Shown: positions 17,375-26,260, numbered from the stretch's first letter. The stretch: 64,000 bases of DNA from GWE2-51-13 sp041736705 (GCA_041736705.1 JBGSTC010000012.1:36031-100030); one strand, 5' to 3'. Notes: a model not told the origin generated them from the letters alone. Numbers and translations are program-made.

Positions 17375-17448
17375 ATTCTCACCTCACACCCATAGAGTAA
17401 ACCTGTTTATTAATTATGTCAAGTATTATATTGATTTTTTTAATTATA
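17375..17448 (-). promoter_or_regulatory. AT-rich promoter of the DUF2089 operon
   Basis: Minus-strand TTGACA (reads from plus 17416-17421) lies 17 bp from TACTCT just ahead of the first gene. TATAAT-like hexamers further upstream could be a second promoter. Base composition is far more AT-rich than the rest of the window. Confidence 0.45.
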
Positions 17449-17473
17449 TTATAAACATAATCAATGTTTATAA
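17449..17473. promoter_or_regulatory. Perfect 10-bp inverted repeat, operator candidate
   Basis: TTATAAACAT-AATCA-ATGTTTATAA, perfect arms with a 5-bp spacer, about 75 bp upstream of the operon's first ATG. Size and placement suit a dimeric regulator. Confidence 0.5.
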
Positions 17474-17493
17474 AAAACCACCTAATTTAGGTG
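17472..17493 (-). terminator. Terminator after the 153-aa orphan gene
   Basis: Minus strand: CCACC-TAAATTA-GGTGG followed by T6. It abuts the inverted repeat. Confidence 0.8.
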
Positions 17494-17943
17494 GCTCTTA
17501 TTGCGTTTGGGTCTGCCATTCATGAGATCTTTCAGCTCGATGAGGCTTTGGGCGTCGATTTCACCATGGTAGTCGGCGAAATCTTCATCGGCGAAGAAAT
17601 CGAGGGCGATATAGTTGCCATGGATCTCAGGCTGGGTTTCGATCAGGATGACCGATCCGTCCAGCGGGATGAAACGTTGGTCGTCCACAAGCAACGATAA
17701 GGAGTCGAATACGATCAACTCGTCGTCGATCCGATACTTGCCGGTCTTGTCGAGGATCAGGCAACCGAATTCGCCAAGTTGGGTTTTCAGCGCCTGCAGT
17801 TCAAGCTCGTCCGCTTTGTCGCTCTCCGCGATGAAGATCGCATCGATGTCGGTGTGGCGCATAAACCCCCAAAGACGGAAGCGGACTTGCCGGCAACGAT
17901 AGGTGTCGCGTAAGAGATTGGAATGAAAATAAAGGATGTTCAT
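17482..17943 (-). CDS. Hypothetical protein, 153 aa
   Basis: Not recognised. It starts MNILYFHSNLLRDTYRCRQV at ATG 17941-17943 behind GGAGGAGGC; longer upstream frames would run antisense through ftsZ and are not credible. It has no signal peptide or membrane helix and is rich in Asp/Glu. Alternating hydrophobic segments (TDIDAIFIAES, GCLILDKTG, DELIVFDSLSLLV, GSVILIETQPE) suggest an alpha/beta fold. The C-terminus is basic (NGRPKRNKSHLN). It lies downstream of ftsZ but behind the ftsZ terminator. Confidence 0.65.
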   Translation of the reverse strand: MNILYFHSNLLRDTYRCRQVRFRLWGFMRHTDIDAIFIAESDKADELELQALKTQLGEFGCLILDKTGKYRIDDELIVFDSLSLLVDDQRFIPLDGSVILIETQPEIHGNYIALDFFADEDFADYHGEIDAQSLIELKDLMNGRPKRNKSHLN

Positions 17944-18008
17944 GGATTGCCTCCTCCCGAACATCCTATCAGTTTTCATTTTAAAAGGCAAAGAAAGCGC
18001 CTTTGCAC

Positions 18009-18035
18009 GAAAAAAGAGGTTGGGGTCAACCTCTT
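18009..18035 (-). terminator. Terminator overlapping the ftsZ stop
   Basis: Minus strand: AAGAGGTTG-ACCC-CAACCTCTT then T6. The ftsZ TGA lies inside the stem. Confidence 0.85.
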
Positions 18036-19093
18036 GTGCGGAAGAAATTCGGGATGTCGCTGTCGTCGTCGGCGTCGAGTTCGGGTTCCTTGATGGCGTC
18101 GAAGACTTTGCGGGCTTCGGCGATCGGACGGACCGTGACGTTTTGGCGCGGCAGGTCGAAGCCGGTTGCGATGACGGTGACGATGATGCTGTCTCCGATC
18201 TTGTCGTTGATCGCGACACCGAAGATGATGTCGATGTCCTGTCCCGCGGCTTCGCGGATGTATTCGACGGCGTCGTTGGCGTCGTAGATGGTGATGGTGT
18301 TGCCGCCGGTGACGTTGACGATGGCGTTGCGCGCACCGCGGATCTGCGCTTCAAGCAAGGGCGAGGTGATCGCCTTGGATGCGGCGTCGGAGGCTTTGGA
18401 TTCGCCCTGGGCCATCCCGATTCCGATCAGCGCGGTCCCCTGGCCTTCCATGACCGTGCGGACGTCCGCGAAGTCAAGGTTGATCATCGCCGGGACGGCG
18501 ATCAAGTCGGTGATGGTCTGGACGCCTTGACGCAATACGTTGTCGGCTTCCTTGAACGCTTCCACGAAGGGGATGCGTCCGATGACTTCAAGCAATTGGT
18601 TATTGGAGACGATGATGAGCGAATCGACGTATTGGCGCAGTTCTTCAAGACCGGCCAACGCCTGGTTCATCCGGCGTTTCCCTTCGAAACTGAACGGTTT
18701 GGTGACGATCCCGACGGTCAGGCATCCGTGTTCTTTGGCGATCTTCGCGAAAATCGGCGCCGCACCGGTCCCGGTGCCTCCGCCCAAGCCCGCGGTGATG
18801 AACACCATGTCGGATCCTTTGATCGCTTCGCGGATTTCCGCTTCGCTCTCCATCGCGGCTTTACGCCCGATTTCTGGATTGGCCCCGGCTCCGAGGCCTT
18901 TGGTGGTATCGCGTCCGAGGACGATCTTGTTTTGCGCATTGGAGATGTTCAACACTTGGACATCGGTGTTGGCGACGAAGAACTCGACACCCTGCAAGCC
19001 TTCGTCCACCATCCGGTTGATGGCGTTGCATCCCGCCCCGCCGACACCGAAGACTTTGATTTTCGCTACCTGACTGTACTGTAAATCGCTCAT
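18026..19093 (-). CDS. ftsZ: Cell division GTPase FtsZ
   Basis: Tubulin-like GTPase forming the division ring. 355 aa. GTP-binding motifs: VGGAGCNAINRM near residue 17, the tubulin signature GLGGGTGTGAAPI near 100, and the T7-loop region NLDFADVRTVM near 202. The C-terminus is short but keeps a DIPNFFRTR peptide, the conserved tail that binds FtsA and other partners. ATG 19091-19093 follows GGAGGTTCCC. Downstream of the ftsA-like gene by 15 nt, the classical ftsA-ftsZ pair. Confidence 0.98.
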   Translation of the reverse strand: MSDLQYSQVAKIKVFGVGGAGCNAINRMVDEGLQGVEFFVANTDVQVLNISNAQNKIVLGRDTTKGLGAGANPEIGRKAAMESEAEIREAIKGSDMVFITAGLGGGTGTGAAPIFAKIAKEHGCLTVGIVTKPFSFEGKRRMNQALAGLEELRQYVDSLIIVSNNQLLEVIGRIPFVEAFKEADNVLRQGVQTITDLIAVPAMINLDFADVRTVMEGQGTALIGIGMAQGESKASDAASKAITSPLLEAQIRGARNAIVNVTGGNTITIYDANDAVEYIREAAGQDIDIIFGVAINDKIGDSIIVTVIATGFDLPRQNVTVRPIAEARKVFDAIKEPELDADDDSDIPNFFRTRG

Positions 19094-19108
19094 ATTTGGG
19101 AACCTCCG

Positions 19109-20356
19109 TTATTTTCCTCTGGATTCAAACAAGATGCCTTTCAGCTTACGCGTCAAGGTATCGTCGACCCCGCCGGACTTCGATCCGGCCAGGCTTGCGT
19201 GGAATTCTTCCATGTTGATGCCGGGCAGAATGCTTTTCCGGTAGGATAATTGGTCTTTCAATACGTAGAAGAGACCGACGACCGCCGCCAAGGAGGCGCT
19301 GCGGACGCCAAGCGTCTCGGGGGTATAGGTCTCGGTGTCCACACCGATCGCCTTCGCGAGCAGTTGGTCGAAACCGATGATCTCGGCCGCCTCGCCCGTC
19401 AACACCAGACTGACTTTCCCGGTCTCGAGGATGGGGTCGCACGAACGTTTGATCTCGCGGATCCAGTCTTCGACCGGTTGGTTGATGGATTTGATCAACT
19501 GGTTTTCGCTGATCGTATAGGTCTTCCCTTCGTTGCTCCAAAGGAAGATCGGGCTATCCGGATATTTTTCCGCGCCAAGCCGTGCGTTATGGTAGAGCAA
19601 TCTCTCCGCCACGTCGATGGGCAGACGGTAATCCTCGGTGATCGCGCCGATCAAGGCGTCGCTTCCACCCAACAGGACTTCGGATGAAATCAGACGACCC
19701 TTCGCAAACAGCGTCAACGTGGTGGTCTGGCGTTCGGCACGGATCAAGATGATGAAATGTTCGATGCTCTTTTCCGCCAACGAAGCTTCCTTGGCAACGG
19801 CGAATCCGTCCAGACTGACATCGCTGATTTCCAAACCGGCTTTTTCGACGACTTGGGCATAATTGAACGTCAGTTCCTTATCGGCGCAAAACAGGTCGAT
19901 ATCGACGCTCATCGACGAACATTCTTCCCCGACCGGCAACCGGCGGTAGCCGATGCCGTTGATGGTGTATTTCGTGATGATCGTGTTGATGAGTTCATAA
20001 TCATCCGTCAAGTCGGTTTTCATCGCCTCGCGGATCGCGTTACGTACATCCGTATATCCGACGTTGCGGTCGACTGCGACCTGCACGCGGCGGGTGAACC
20101 GCTTCATCCCCCAGGACGGCAATAACAAAAGTACCCGTTGGATCCTCGCCCCCAGATTGGCGGAAGCGTTGTTGACGGCCGACTTGAGCGCTGTCACGAC
20201 AGCGTCCTGATCGATGATCGTCACTCCTTCGATCCCCGAGCACTTCACTTTTTCAACTTTCAGGATATTGAGACGGGTATTGTGGAATTCACCGACCAAA
20301 AGGCGGACTTCATGATCTGCCAATTCCAAGGCCGCATAGATCTGTTGATCGTTCAC
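19109..20356 (-). CDS. ftsA: FtsA-like cell division protein (divergent)
   Basis: Actin-like membrane tether for FtsZ by context and fold. 415 aa. The N-terminal IYAALELADHEVRLLVGEF replaces the usual IxxxDIGSSKIxAL motif, and GEAAEIIGFDQLLAKAIG near residue 330 matches the phosphate-2/adenosine region. Phosphate-binding residues look altered compared with standard FtsA. The C-terminal segment LTRKLKGILFE is amphipathic and could be the membrane-targeting helix. The start codon is GTG (20354-20356) with AAGGAGGGAAGTAC. Immediately upstream of ftsZ. Confidence 0.82.
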   Translation of the reverse strand: MNDQQIYAALELADHEVRLLVGEFHNTRLNILKVEKVKCSGIEGVTIIDQDAVVTALKSAVNNASANLGARIQRVLLLLPSWGMKRFTRRVQVAVDRNVGYTDVRNAIREAMKTDLTDDYELINTIITKYTINGIGYRRLPVGEECSSMSVDIDLFCADKELTFNYAQVVEKAGLEISDVSLDGFAVAKEASLAEKSIEHFIILIRAERQTTTLTLFAKGRLISSEVLLGGSDALIGAITEDYRLPIDVAERLLYHNARLGAEKYPDSPIFLWSNEGKTYTISENQLIKSINQPVEDWIREIKRSCDPILETGKVSLVLTGEAAEIIGFDQLLAKAIGVDTETYTPETLGVRSASLAAVVGLFYVLKDQLSYRKSILPGINMEEFHASLAGSKSGGVDDTLTRKLKGILFESRGK

Positions 20357-20432
20357 GTACTTCCCTCCTTAATCTTGCCTATATCATACCATAGGCAGGA
20401 CTGTTTTAAAAAAGATTTTTTCCCCATTTTAC

Positions 20433-20461
20433 TTGCATTCCATGGGTGTTCATGATACACT
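20433..20461 (+). promoter_or_regulatory. rpmB promoter
   Basis: TTGCAT - 17 bp - TACACT, 37 bp ahead of the rpmB ATG. It lies in the 141-bp gap shared with the divergent ftsA-like gene. Confidence 0.6.
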
Positions 20462-20497
20462 AACAAAGCAAAATCCATTCGAAAGGAGGTCTTCGGT

Positions 20498-20689
20498 ATG
20501 TCAAAAGTTTGTGCCGTAACCGGTAAAACAGCTCAATACGGAAATAAGCGCTCTCACTCCCTGCAGGCTTCCCGCCGTCGCTGGAACGTAAACCTACAAA
20601 AGGTCAAAGTCGTCATTGATGGACGCACTGTCCGCATCCGTGTTTCCGCCCGTGCTTTGAAAACGTTGAAAGCCGCGCAACAAGGCTAG
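20498..20689 (+). CDS. rpmB: Ribosomal protein bL28
   Basis: 63-aa 50S subunit protein. MSKVCAVTGKTAQYGNKRSHS is the standard opening, and the C-terminus is VRIRVSARALKTLK. It keeps only one Cys, so it is the zinc-free form. AAAGGAGGT with ideal spacing. Convergent with thiN, as in many Firmicutes where rpmB lies next to the rsgA-rpe-thiN genes. Confidence 0.98.
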   Translation: MSKVCAVTGKTAQYGNKRSHSLQASRRRWNVNLQKVKVVIDGRTVRIRVSARALKTLKAAQQG

Positions 20690-20693
20690 TATC

Positions 20694-20716
20694 AAATGGA
20701 GGCAACTCCATTTTTT
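20694..20716. terminator. Terminator between rpmB and thiN
   Basis: AAATGGA-GGCAAC-TCCATTT followed by T3ATTT; convergent genes on both sides. Confidence 0.8.
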
Positions 20717-21323
20717 ATTTGTCTTGACTCAGAATGATCATCAATCGACCCGAATGCACAATGATTTGTGCATTTTCTTTTTGGAGTTCGTTGCTTAGCC
20801 CCAGGGTCGTGTCGAACTCGAATACCGCGTGGTCCAGAGGATAGACGAACCCGCTTAAGGTGATTTCGCTGCGCTTAAGGGCGAAGACCGATACGTACTT
20901 GCGATCGGTCGAAATGATGTCGTGGGTTCCTTCATCGATCGTATAGACGTCGTTCTGCGCATCCATCAAACGTAAAGAAGGATGTTTCTTAAGCAAAAGG
21001 AAGTTGACCCAGGCATGGTCGAACCGACCGCCCAGCCCGCCCCAAAGGACGATCTCCTCGTATCCTGCCGCGATGCATTCATCGATCGCGGCTTCGGTGT
21101 CGCTGACTTCCTTATGCGTCGGCAGGATGATACTTCGTTTCGCATAGCGTTCGATCTCTTGTCGTTCATGGACTGAGATCGAATCGAAATCCCCGATCGC
21201 CAAGGCCATCGGCGTTTTTTGACGCGCCAACAAGAATGCGCCGCGGTCGATCCCGACCACGTCGCCATCGAAGCTTGAAGGGATATCGTCCTGCCATCCG
21301 CAGACCAAGATAACCTTCTTCAC
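20715..21323 (-). CDS. thiN: Thiamine diphosphokinase
   Basis: Transfers pyrophosphate from ATP to thiamine, giving thiamine diphosphate. 202 aa. Family motifs: VVGIDRGAFLL near residue 22, IGDFDSIS near 43, SDTEAAIDECI near 74 and LWGGLGGRFDHAWVN near 94. Last gene of the rsgA-rpe-thiN string, overlapping rpe by 4 nt (ATGA). Confidence 0.95.
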   Translation of the reverse strand: MKKVILVCGWQDDIPSSFDGDVVGIDRGAFLLARQKTPMALAIGDFDSISVHERQEIERYAKRSIILPTHKEVSDTEAAIDECIAAGYEEIVLWGGLGGRFDHAWVNFLLLKKHPSLRLMDAQNDVYTIDEGTHDIISTDRKYVSVFALKRSEITLSGFVYPLDHAVFEFDTTLGLSNELQKENAQIIVHSGRLMIILSQDK

Positions 21324-21964
21324 ATGAGACTCCGTATGGCTTTGGGGATGTCGTTTTTAAACACGTAGCTTCCCGCCACCAGGGCGTCAGCCCCTGCTTC
21401 CTGACATGCCTTGGCCGTCGTTTGGTTGATCCCGCCGTCCACCTCGATCAAGACGGATAGACCCCTGCGTTGGATTTCATGGCGTAGATCCGCGATTCTT
21501 TTCAGCGAATCCTCGATGAAGGCCTGTCCACCGAAACCGGGATTGACGCTCATGATCAGGACCATGTCGCATTCATCCAGGATGGGATAGAGGCGTTCGA
21601 TCGGGGTTTGGGGACGTAGCGAGATGCCTGCGCGTTTGTTTTTCGAGCGGATCAGCGAAAGGATCGAGCGGACTTCGTCCAGGTCCTTGCACGCTTCGAT
21701 GTGGAACGTGATCCCGTCGGCGCCGGCATCCATGAACACTGGGGCGAAATAAGCGGGGTCTTCCACCATGATGTGGACGTCCATCACCAAATCCGAGAGC
21801 TTGCGGACGCCTTTGAGAAGATCCGGTCCGAAGGTCAGGTTGCGGACGAAATGTCCGTCCATGACGTCGAAATGAAGCCAGGCGGCCCCGCCTTCCTTGA
21901 CTTGCTTGAGTTGACTTTCCATGGATGAGAAATCCATCGATAAGATCGAAGGTGCGATGATCAT
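21320..21964 (-). CDS. rpe: Ribulose-phosphate 3-epimerase
   Basis: Interconverts ribulose-5-phosphate and xylulose-5-phosphate in the pentose phosphate pathway. 214-aa TIM barrel. IAPSILSMDFSSM, LHFDVMDGHFV with metal ligands His and Asp, VMDVHIMVEDP, SVNPGFGGQAF and IEVDGGI are all present. Overlaps rsgA and thiN by 4 nt each. Confidence 0.98.
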   Translation of the reverse strand: MIIAPSILSMDFSSMESQLKQVKEGGAAWLHFDVMDGHFVRNLTFGPDLLKGVRKLSDLVMDVHIMVEDPAYFAPVFMDAGADGITFHIEACKDLDEVRSILSLIRSKNKRAGISLRPQTPIERLYPILDECDMVLIMSVNPGFGGQAFIEDSLKRIADLRHEIQRRGLSVLIEVDGGINQTTAKACQEAGADALVAGSYVFKNDIPKAIRSLM

Positions 21965-22833
21965 TGGTACTTTGTCTCCTTTGCCTCTTTCGCCATTTTA
22001 TAGATCGCGAGATAGTTATCGTAGCGGGTCTGCGGAATCATCTTCTCGTTCACGGCTTGTTTGATCGCGCAATCCGGTTCGTTTTCATGCCGGCAATTGC
22101 GGAAACGGCATTTCCCTAGAAACGGAATGAACTCGCTGATGTAGTTTTCCATCTGATCGGGGTCGAGCTGGGTGAAATCCATCGAAGAGAACCCCGGGGT
22201 ATCCGCGATCCACCCTCCCCCGGCTTCATGGAGTTGGACATGGCGCGTGGTATGTTTGCCTCTTCCCAGAGCCTTTGAAATCTCTTGCGTTTCCAGATCG
22301 AACTTCAGGTCGAGCCGATTGACCAACGACGATTTCCCGACCCCGCTTTGTCCGGTCAGAACGCTGATCTTCCCTTCCAACACGCTCAGTAGATCGTCGA
22401 TCGGACGATCCCGTCCGACTTCAACCACCCGCATCCCCCCGTCGCGGTATTCACGCAGGATTTTGTATAGCGGATCGTCGGTGACGATCAAGTCGAGTTT
22501 CGTGACGATCAGCACCGGTTCGATGCCGGCGGCGCGGATCAAGATGCATAGACGGTCGACCAGGACGGAAGAAAATTCGGGTTTCAGGGCGCTCATGACG
22601 ACCAAGGCCTGGTCGACGTTGGCGATCAACGGACGCACAAGCGAATTCTTTCTCGGTAAGACTTCTTCGATCCCGACATTGCCTTCGTGTTGTTCATAGC
22701 GAACGAAATCGCCGACGACCGGTGATTTCTTCAATCGGAGTTTCCCCATCGCAACCGCCGTGAATTCGGCTTTGTTTTCGTTGAGGAGGGTGTATTGGTT
22801 GGAGACGATTTTGATGATCCGTGCTTTAGGCAT
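21961..22833 (-). CDS. rsgA: Ribosome small subunit GTPase RsgA
   Basis: Circularly permuted GTPase that checks late 30S assembly. 290 aa. OB-fold at residues 1-65, then G motifs in the permuted order: TKLDL (G4) near 118, GQSGVGKSSLVNRL (G1) near 161 and DTPGFSSMDF (G3) near 211. The C-terminal zinc finger is CRFRNCRHENEPDC near 247. ATG has AGGAGAGCCC upstream. Follows prkC by 8 nt, a common Firmicutes order. Confidence 0.98.
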   Translation of the reverse strand: MPKARIIKIVSNQYTLLNENKAEFTAVAMGKLRLKKSPVVGDFVRYEQHEGNVGIEEVLPRKNSLVRPLIANVDQALVVMSALKPEFSSVLVDRLCILIRAAGIEPVLIVTKLDLIVTDDPLYKILREYRDGGMRVVEVGRDRPIDDLLSVLEGKISVLTGQSGVGKSSLVNRLDLKFDLETQEISKALGRGKHTTRHVQLHEAGGGWIADTPGFSSMDFTQLDPDQMENYISEFIPFLGKCRFRNCRHENEPDCAIKQAVNEKMIPQTRYDNYLAIYKMAKEAKETKYQ

Positions 22834-22841
22834 GGGCTCTC

Positions 22842-24488
22842 CTAATAGTAGTATAGGGTGATGACATTGTTTTCCCCCTGGATATAATAACTTCCGGCAC
22901 TGGGCGTGACTTCGACGACGACGTTGCGTACCAAGGCGGCGATTTCTTCCTCACTCATGCCTTCGGTCGACTTCTGCGTCGCGACCACGGTGGCCCCGTC
23001 GCCTTCAAGCAGCGCCTTGGCCGACTCGACCCCCATCCCCACGACCTGCGGGATGATGAACTCGACGTCCGACGCGACATAGAACTTGATTTCGTATTGG
23101 CGTTGCGGATCGAGTTTTTGTCCCGGGATCAGCAGTTCCTGACTGATGATCGTCCCGGCTTCCAAGCTTGAATTGGGGGTGTTCTCGATTCGGATCGTGA
23201 TTTTCAGCGCTTTCAATTCATCGCGGACCTCGTCGATGTTGCGGTTGGCATAGTCGCCGACCACCACGTAGATCCCTTCGGAAATCGTCAGGACGACCGA
23301 CGACCCCTTTTCCACTTCGACGCCGGCCTTGGGCGATATCATGATGACCTCCCCTTCGGGGATGTCGTCCGTCAATTGATATTTCACGGAAGAGACGCTG
23401 ATGATCAAGGCGTTGAGTTCGCTGCGTGCTTCTTCCAACGTCATCCCGACGACATCCGGGATTTTCACGGCCTTACTGACGGGCTCGAACATCCCGCCCA
23501 ATACGATGATCATGGTGATGACGATCCCGGAGAGGATGGTCAACCCGATCCCGATGACCGCATAGGCGAAGTTCGGTCTCTTTCTCTCACGGATCCCCGA
23601 CACTTCGGGAATCAGGATCGTATCTCCGTTTTGTTTGTCTTCCAAGAAAACCAACTTCGCGTCGTTGACATGTTTATCGTCCAGACTTTGAAGTAAGTCG
23701 TCAAGCATCTCCCCCGCCGTCTTATAGCGGTTCGCCTTGTTTTTCGCCGTCGACTTGATGATGATGTTGTCGAGGGACTGCGGGATCGTCGCGTTGTTTT
23801 CACGGACGGACGGGATGTCCTCGCGCATGTGTTTGAGTGCGATCTGCACCGGGGCGTCCCCGGTATGCGGGACGGTTCCGGTCAAGAGTTCATAGAAGAC
23901 GATGCCCATGGAATAGATGTCGCTTTGAAAGCTCGCGCTTTCGCCGCGCGCCAGTTCGGGGGCGAGATAATGCACGCTCCCCATGACCGTGTCGGTCTGG
24001 GTGAGCTGGACGGCGTCCTGCGCGGTCGCGATCCCGAAATCGGTGATCTTGGCCGTGCCGTCGTCCTTGATCAGGACGTTCTGCGGTTTGATGTCGCGAT
24101 GGATGATGTTGTTCTTATGGGCGACCTGGACGGCCGAAATCAGTTGTTGCATGACGGAGACGGCTTCGTTCTTGTCCATCGCCCCGCGTTGTTGGATCAA
24201 CTGTTTCAAGGTGCGTCCGCGCACATATTCCATGACGATGAAGTGTTTCCCTTGGTCTTCGCCGACATCGTAGATTTCGACGATGTTGGTATGGCTGAGG
24301 GCGCTTGCCGCATTGGCTTCGCGCTGGAAGCGTAAGAGGGCGATCGCATCGCCCGAAAGGTCACCGCGTAGGATCTTGACCGCGACTTCGCGGTTCAACA
24401 GCGAATCGACGGCGAGGAACACGTTGGCCATACCGCCTTCCCCCAAGGGTTGGACAAGCAGATAGCGATTCCCGAGGAGTTCAGCCAT
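22842..24488 (-). CDS. prkC: Serine/threonine kinase with PASTA repeats
   Basis: Membrane Ser/Thr kinase that senses cell-wall fragments or lipid II through extracellular PASTA domains. 548 aa. Kinase domain at 1-265: GEGGMANVFLA loop, catalytic Lys38 in VAVKIL, HRDIKPQNVL, TDFGIA. One membrane helix at about 313-335. Three PASTA repeats follow (IPDVVGMTLEEA from ~343, a second near 410, IPQVVGMGVESA from ~476). Overlaps prpC by 8 nt. The PASTA region implies wall-like ligands in this organism. Confidence 0.97.
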   Translation of the reverse strand: MAELLGNRYLLVQPLGEGGMANVFLAVDSLLNREVAVKILRGDLSGDAIALLRFQREANAASALSHTNIVEIYDVGEDQGKHFIVMEYVRGRTLKQLIQQRGAMDKNEAVSVMQQLISAVQVAHKNNIIHRDIKPQNVLIKDDGTAKITDFGIATAQDAVQLTQTDTVMGSVHYLAPELARGESASFQSDIYSMGIVFYELLTGTVPHTGDAPVQIALKHMREDIPSVRENNATIPQSLDNIIIKSTAKNKANRYKTAGEMLDDLLQSLDDKHVNDAKLVFLEDKQNGDTILIPEVSGIRERKRPNFAYAVIGIGLTILSGIVITMIIVLGGMFEPVSKAVKIPDVVGMTLEEARSELNALIISVSSVKYQLTDDIPEGEVIMISPKAGVEVEKGSSVVLTISEGIYVVVGDYANRNIDEVRDELKALKITIRIENTPNSSLEAGTIISQELLIPGQKLDPQRQYEIKFYVASDVEFIIPQVVGMGVESAKALLEGDGATVVATQKSTEGMSEEEIAALVRNVVVEVTPSAGSYYIQGENNVITLYYY

Positions 24489-25221
24489 GGTACACCTCCG
24501 GTCTCGCGGCCGCGAGGATCACGGTGATGTTGTCGCTGCCCCCCGCATCGTTGGCTTCGTCGATCAATCGGTCGCATACCGCCTGAGGGGGTTCTTTACG
24601 ATCCAGTATCCGCTGTATTTCTTCATCCTGAAGCATGGAATGCAGACCGTCGCTGGCGACTAAAAGAAGATCGAAGGGTTCTTCGATCGGATGGATGTCG
24701 ATCCGGATGGCCTTGGAGATCCCCAAAGCGTTGGTCAACACATGGCGCTGGGGGTGGTTCTTCGATTCTTCTTCGCTGATCAATCCGCGTTGCAGCAGTT
24801 CGTAGACCAAAGAATGGTCGACGGTCAGTTGCGCGATGCGATGATCGTAAAAGCGATAAAGGCGGCTATCGCCGACGTTCACGCTGATGATTTTGTCATT
24901 TACTTTCAAGAAGCCGACCAGGGTGGTCCCCATTCCGAAATAGTCGCTCCGGTTGATCGATGCGGCGAACACGGCGTCGTTGGCGTACATGACCGCGCCG
25001 TACAACCAGTGTTCCATCGTATCGACGCTTAGGTCGGGATGTTCGTCGAAATACTCGGCGATCTTGTCGCAGGCCATTCTGCTGGCGACTTCCCCGGCCT
25101 TCGCCCCGCCCATGCCGTCGCATACCAAAGCCAAGATCGAAGATCCGTTTTGCTTGATGACGAAGGCATCCTGGTTCATCTTCCTGTTTTTCCCGATATC
25201 GCTTCTACCCCAACAGATCAT
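24481..25221 (-). CDS. prpC: PP2C-type protein phosphatase, partner of PrkC
   Basis: Mn2+-dependent Ser/Thr phosphatase reversing PrkC phosphorylation. 246 aa. Metal-binding motifs: RSDIGKNRKMNQDAF at the start, VCDGMGGAKAGEVAS near residue 33 and GGSDNITVI near 228. I chose ATG 25219-25221 behind GAGAGGAGAATTGG; the longer frame starting 18 bases upstream has no Shine-Dalgarno. It overlaps the rlmN stop by 17 nt. Confidence 0.96.
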   Translation of the reverse strand: MICWGRSDIGKNRKMNQDAFVIKQNGSSILALVCDGMGGAKAGEVASRMACDKIAEYFDEHPDLSVDTMEHWLYGAVMYANDAVFAASINRSDYFGMGTTLVGFLKVNDKIISVNVGDSRLYRFYDHRIAQLTVDHSLVYELLQRGLISEEESKNHPQRHVLTNALGISKAIRIDIHPIEEPFDLLLVASDGLHSMLQDEEIQRILDRKEPPQAVCDRLIDEANDAGGSDNITVILAAARPEVYHG

Positions 25222-26260
25222 CCAATTCTCCTCTCTCAACCTTCGCCCTCAATTGTCCGCAGGCGGCATCGATGTCCGCCCCGTGCTCTTGGCGCAAGGT
25301 GCATTTCACATTCAGTTTGCATAAACGGTCGTAGAACGTCATGGCCTGGGGGAAACTGACCCCTTTGAACCCGTGTTCGTCGACCGCGTTATAGGGAATC
25401 AGATTTACGTAGGCATTTAACCCCTTAATCAAATGTGCCAACTGTGTGGCATGTTCCGGCTGGTCGTTGACCCCTTTCAAGAGGATGTATTCGAAGGTGA
25501 TCCGGCGATTGTTCAGACCCGCGTATTCGCGGATCGCATCCATCAGTTCACCCAAAGGATAGGCCTTGTTGATGGGCATCAAACGGGTCCTGAGTTCATC
25601 GTTGGGGGCATGGAGGGAAATGGCCAGGTTGTATTGGACGTTTTCATGGGCGAAGCGACGGATCTTGTCCGCGATGCCGCAGGTGGAGACGGTGATGTGC
25701 CGCGCCCCGATCGCCAAGCCCTTGTCGTGGTTGATCGTGTTCATGAAGTCCATCACGTTCTCATAGTTGTCGAAGGGTTCGCCCGTACCCATGATGACCA
25801 CGTGGCTGACCCGTTCTTGTTCTTTATCGAGTTCGCGTTGCACGTACATTATCTGGGCGACCATTTCACCCGAGGTCACATCGCGTGTTTTCTTCAAGAG
25901 TCCGCTGGCGCAGAACGCACACCCCATGTTGCATCCGATCTGGGAGGTCACGCAGACCGATTTCCCGTAATCGTAGTGCATCAACACGGTTTCGGCCAGA
26001 CTTCCGTCTTGCAAACGGAAAAGATACTTGACGGTCCCGTCGGACGAAACCATCCGTTTCACAAGCCGAAGCGGATCGATGACGTATTTTTCTTTGAGCC
26101 GCTCCCGCATTTCTTGGGAAAGGTCGCTCATCTCATCGAAGGATGCGACCCGTTTGCGATATAGCCACTGGAAAAGCTGTTGGGAGCGGAATTTCTTCCA
26201 GCCTTCACCCAACATGCTCTCTTCCATTTTTTCATAACTGTAATCATAGATTGTTTTCAA
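25205..26260 (-). CDS. rlmN: Dual-specificity 23S rRNA/tRNA A-methyltransferase RlmN
   Basis: Radical SAM enzyme that methylates C2 of A2503 in 23S rRNA and A37 in some tRNAs. 351 aa. The Fe-S triad is in CNMGCAFCASG near residue 109. GEPFDNYENV and STCGIADKI match the family, and the C-terminal Cys is in VKCTLRQEHGADIDAACGQL. The start is TTG (26258-26260) behind GGTGGTGATACC; no ATG gives the family N-terminus. Confidence 0.96.
   Translation of the reverse strand: MKTIYDYSYEKMEESMLGEGWKKFRSQQLFQWLYRKRVASFDEMSDLSQEMRERLKEKYVIDPLRLVKRMVSSDGTVKYLFRLQDGSLAETVLMHYDYGKSVCVTSQIGCNMGCAFCASGLLKKTRDVTSGEMVAQIMYVQRELDKEQERVSHVVIMGTGEPFDNYENVMDFMNTINHDKGLAIGARHITVSTCGIADKIRRFAHENVQYNLAISLHAPNDELRTRLMPINKAYPLGELMDAIREYAGLNNRRITFEYILLKGVNDQPEHATQLAHLIKGLNAYVNLIPYNAVDEHGFKGVSFPQAMTFYDRLCKLNVKCTLRQEHGADIDAACGQLRAKVERGELDDLLG

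Noticed and set aside
17936..19084. 382-codon plus-strand open frame
   Set aside because: Antisense to ftsZ with an Asp/Gly/Val-rich translation and no start site; ftsZ motifs are on the other strand.
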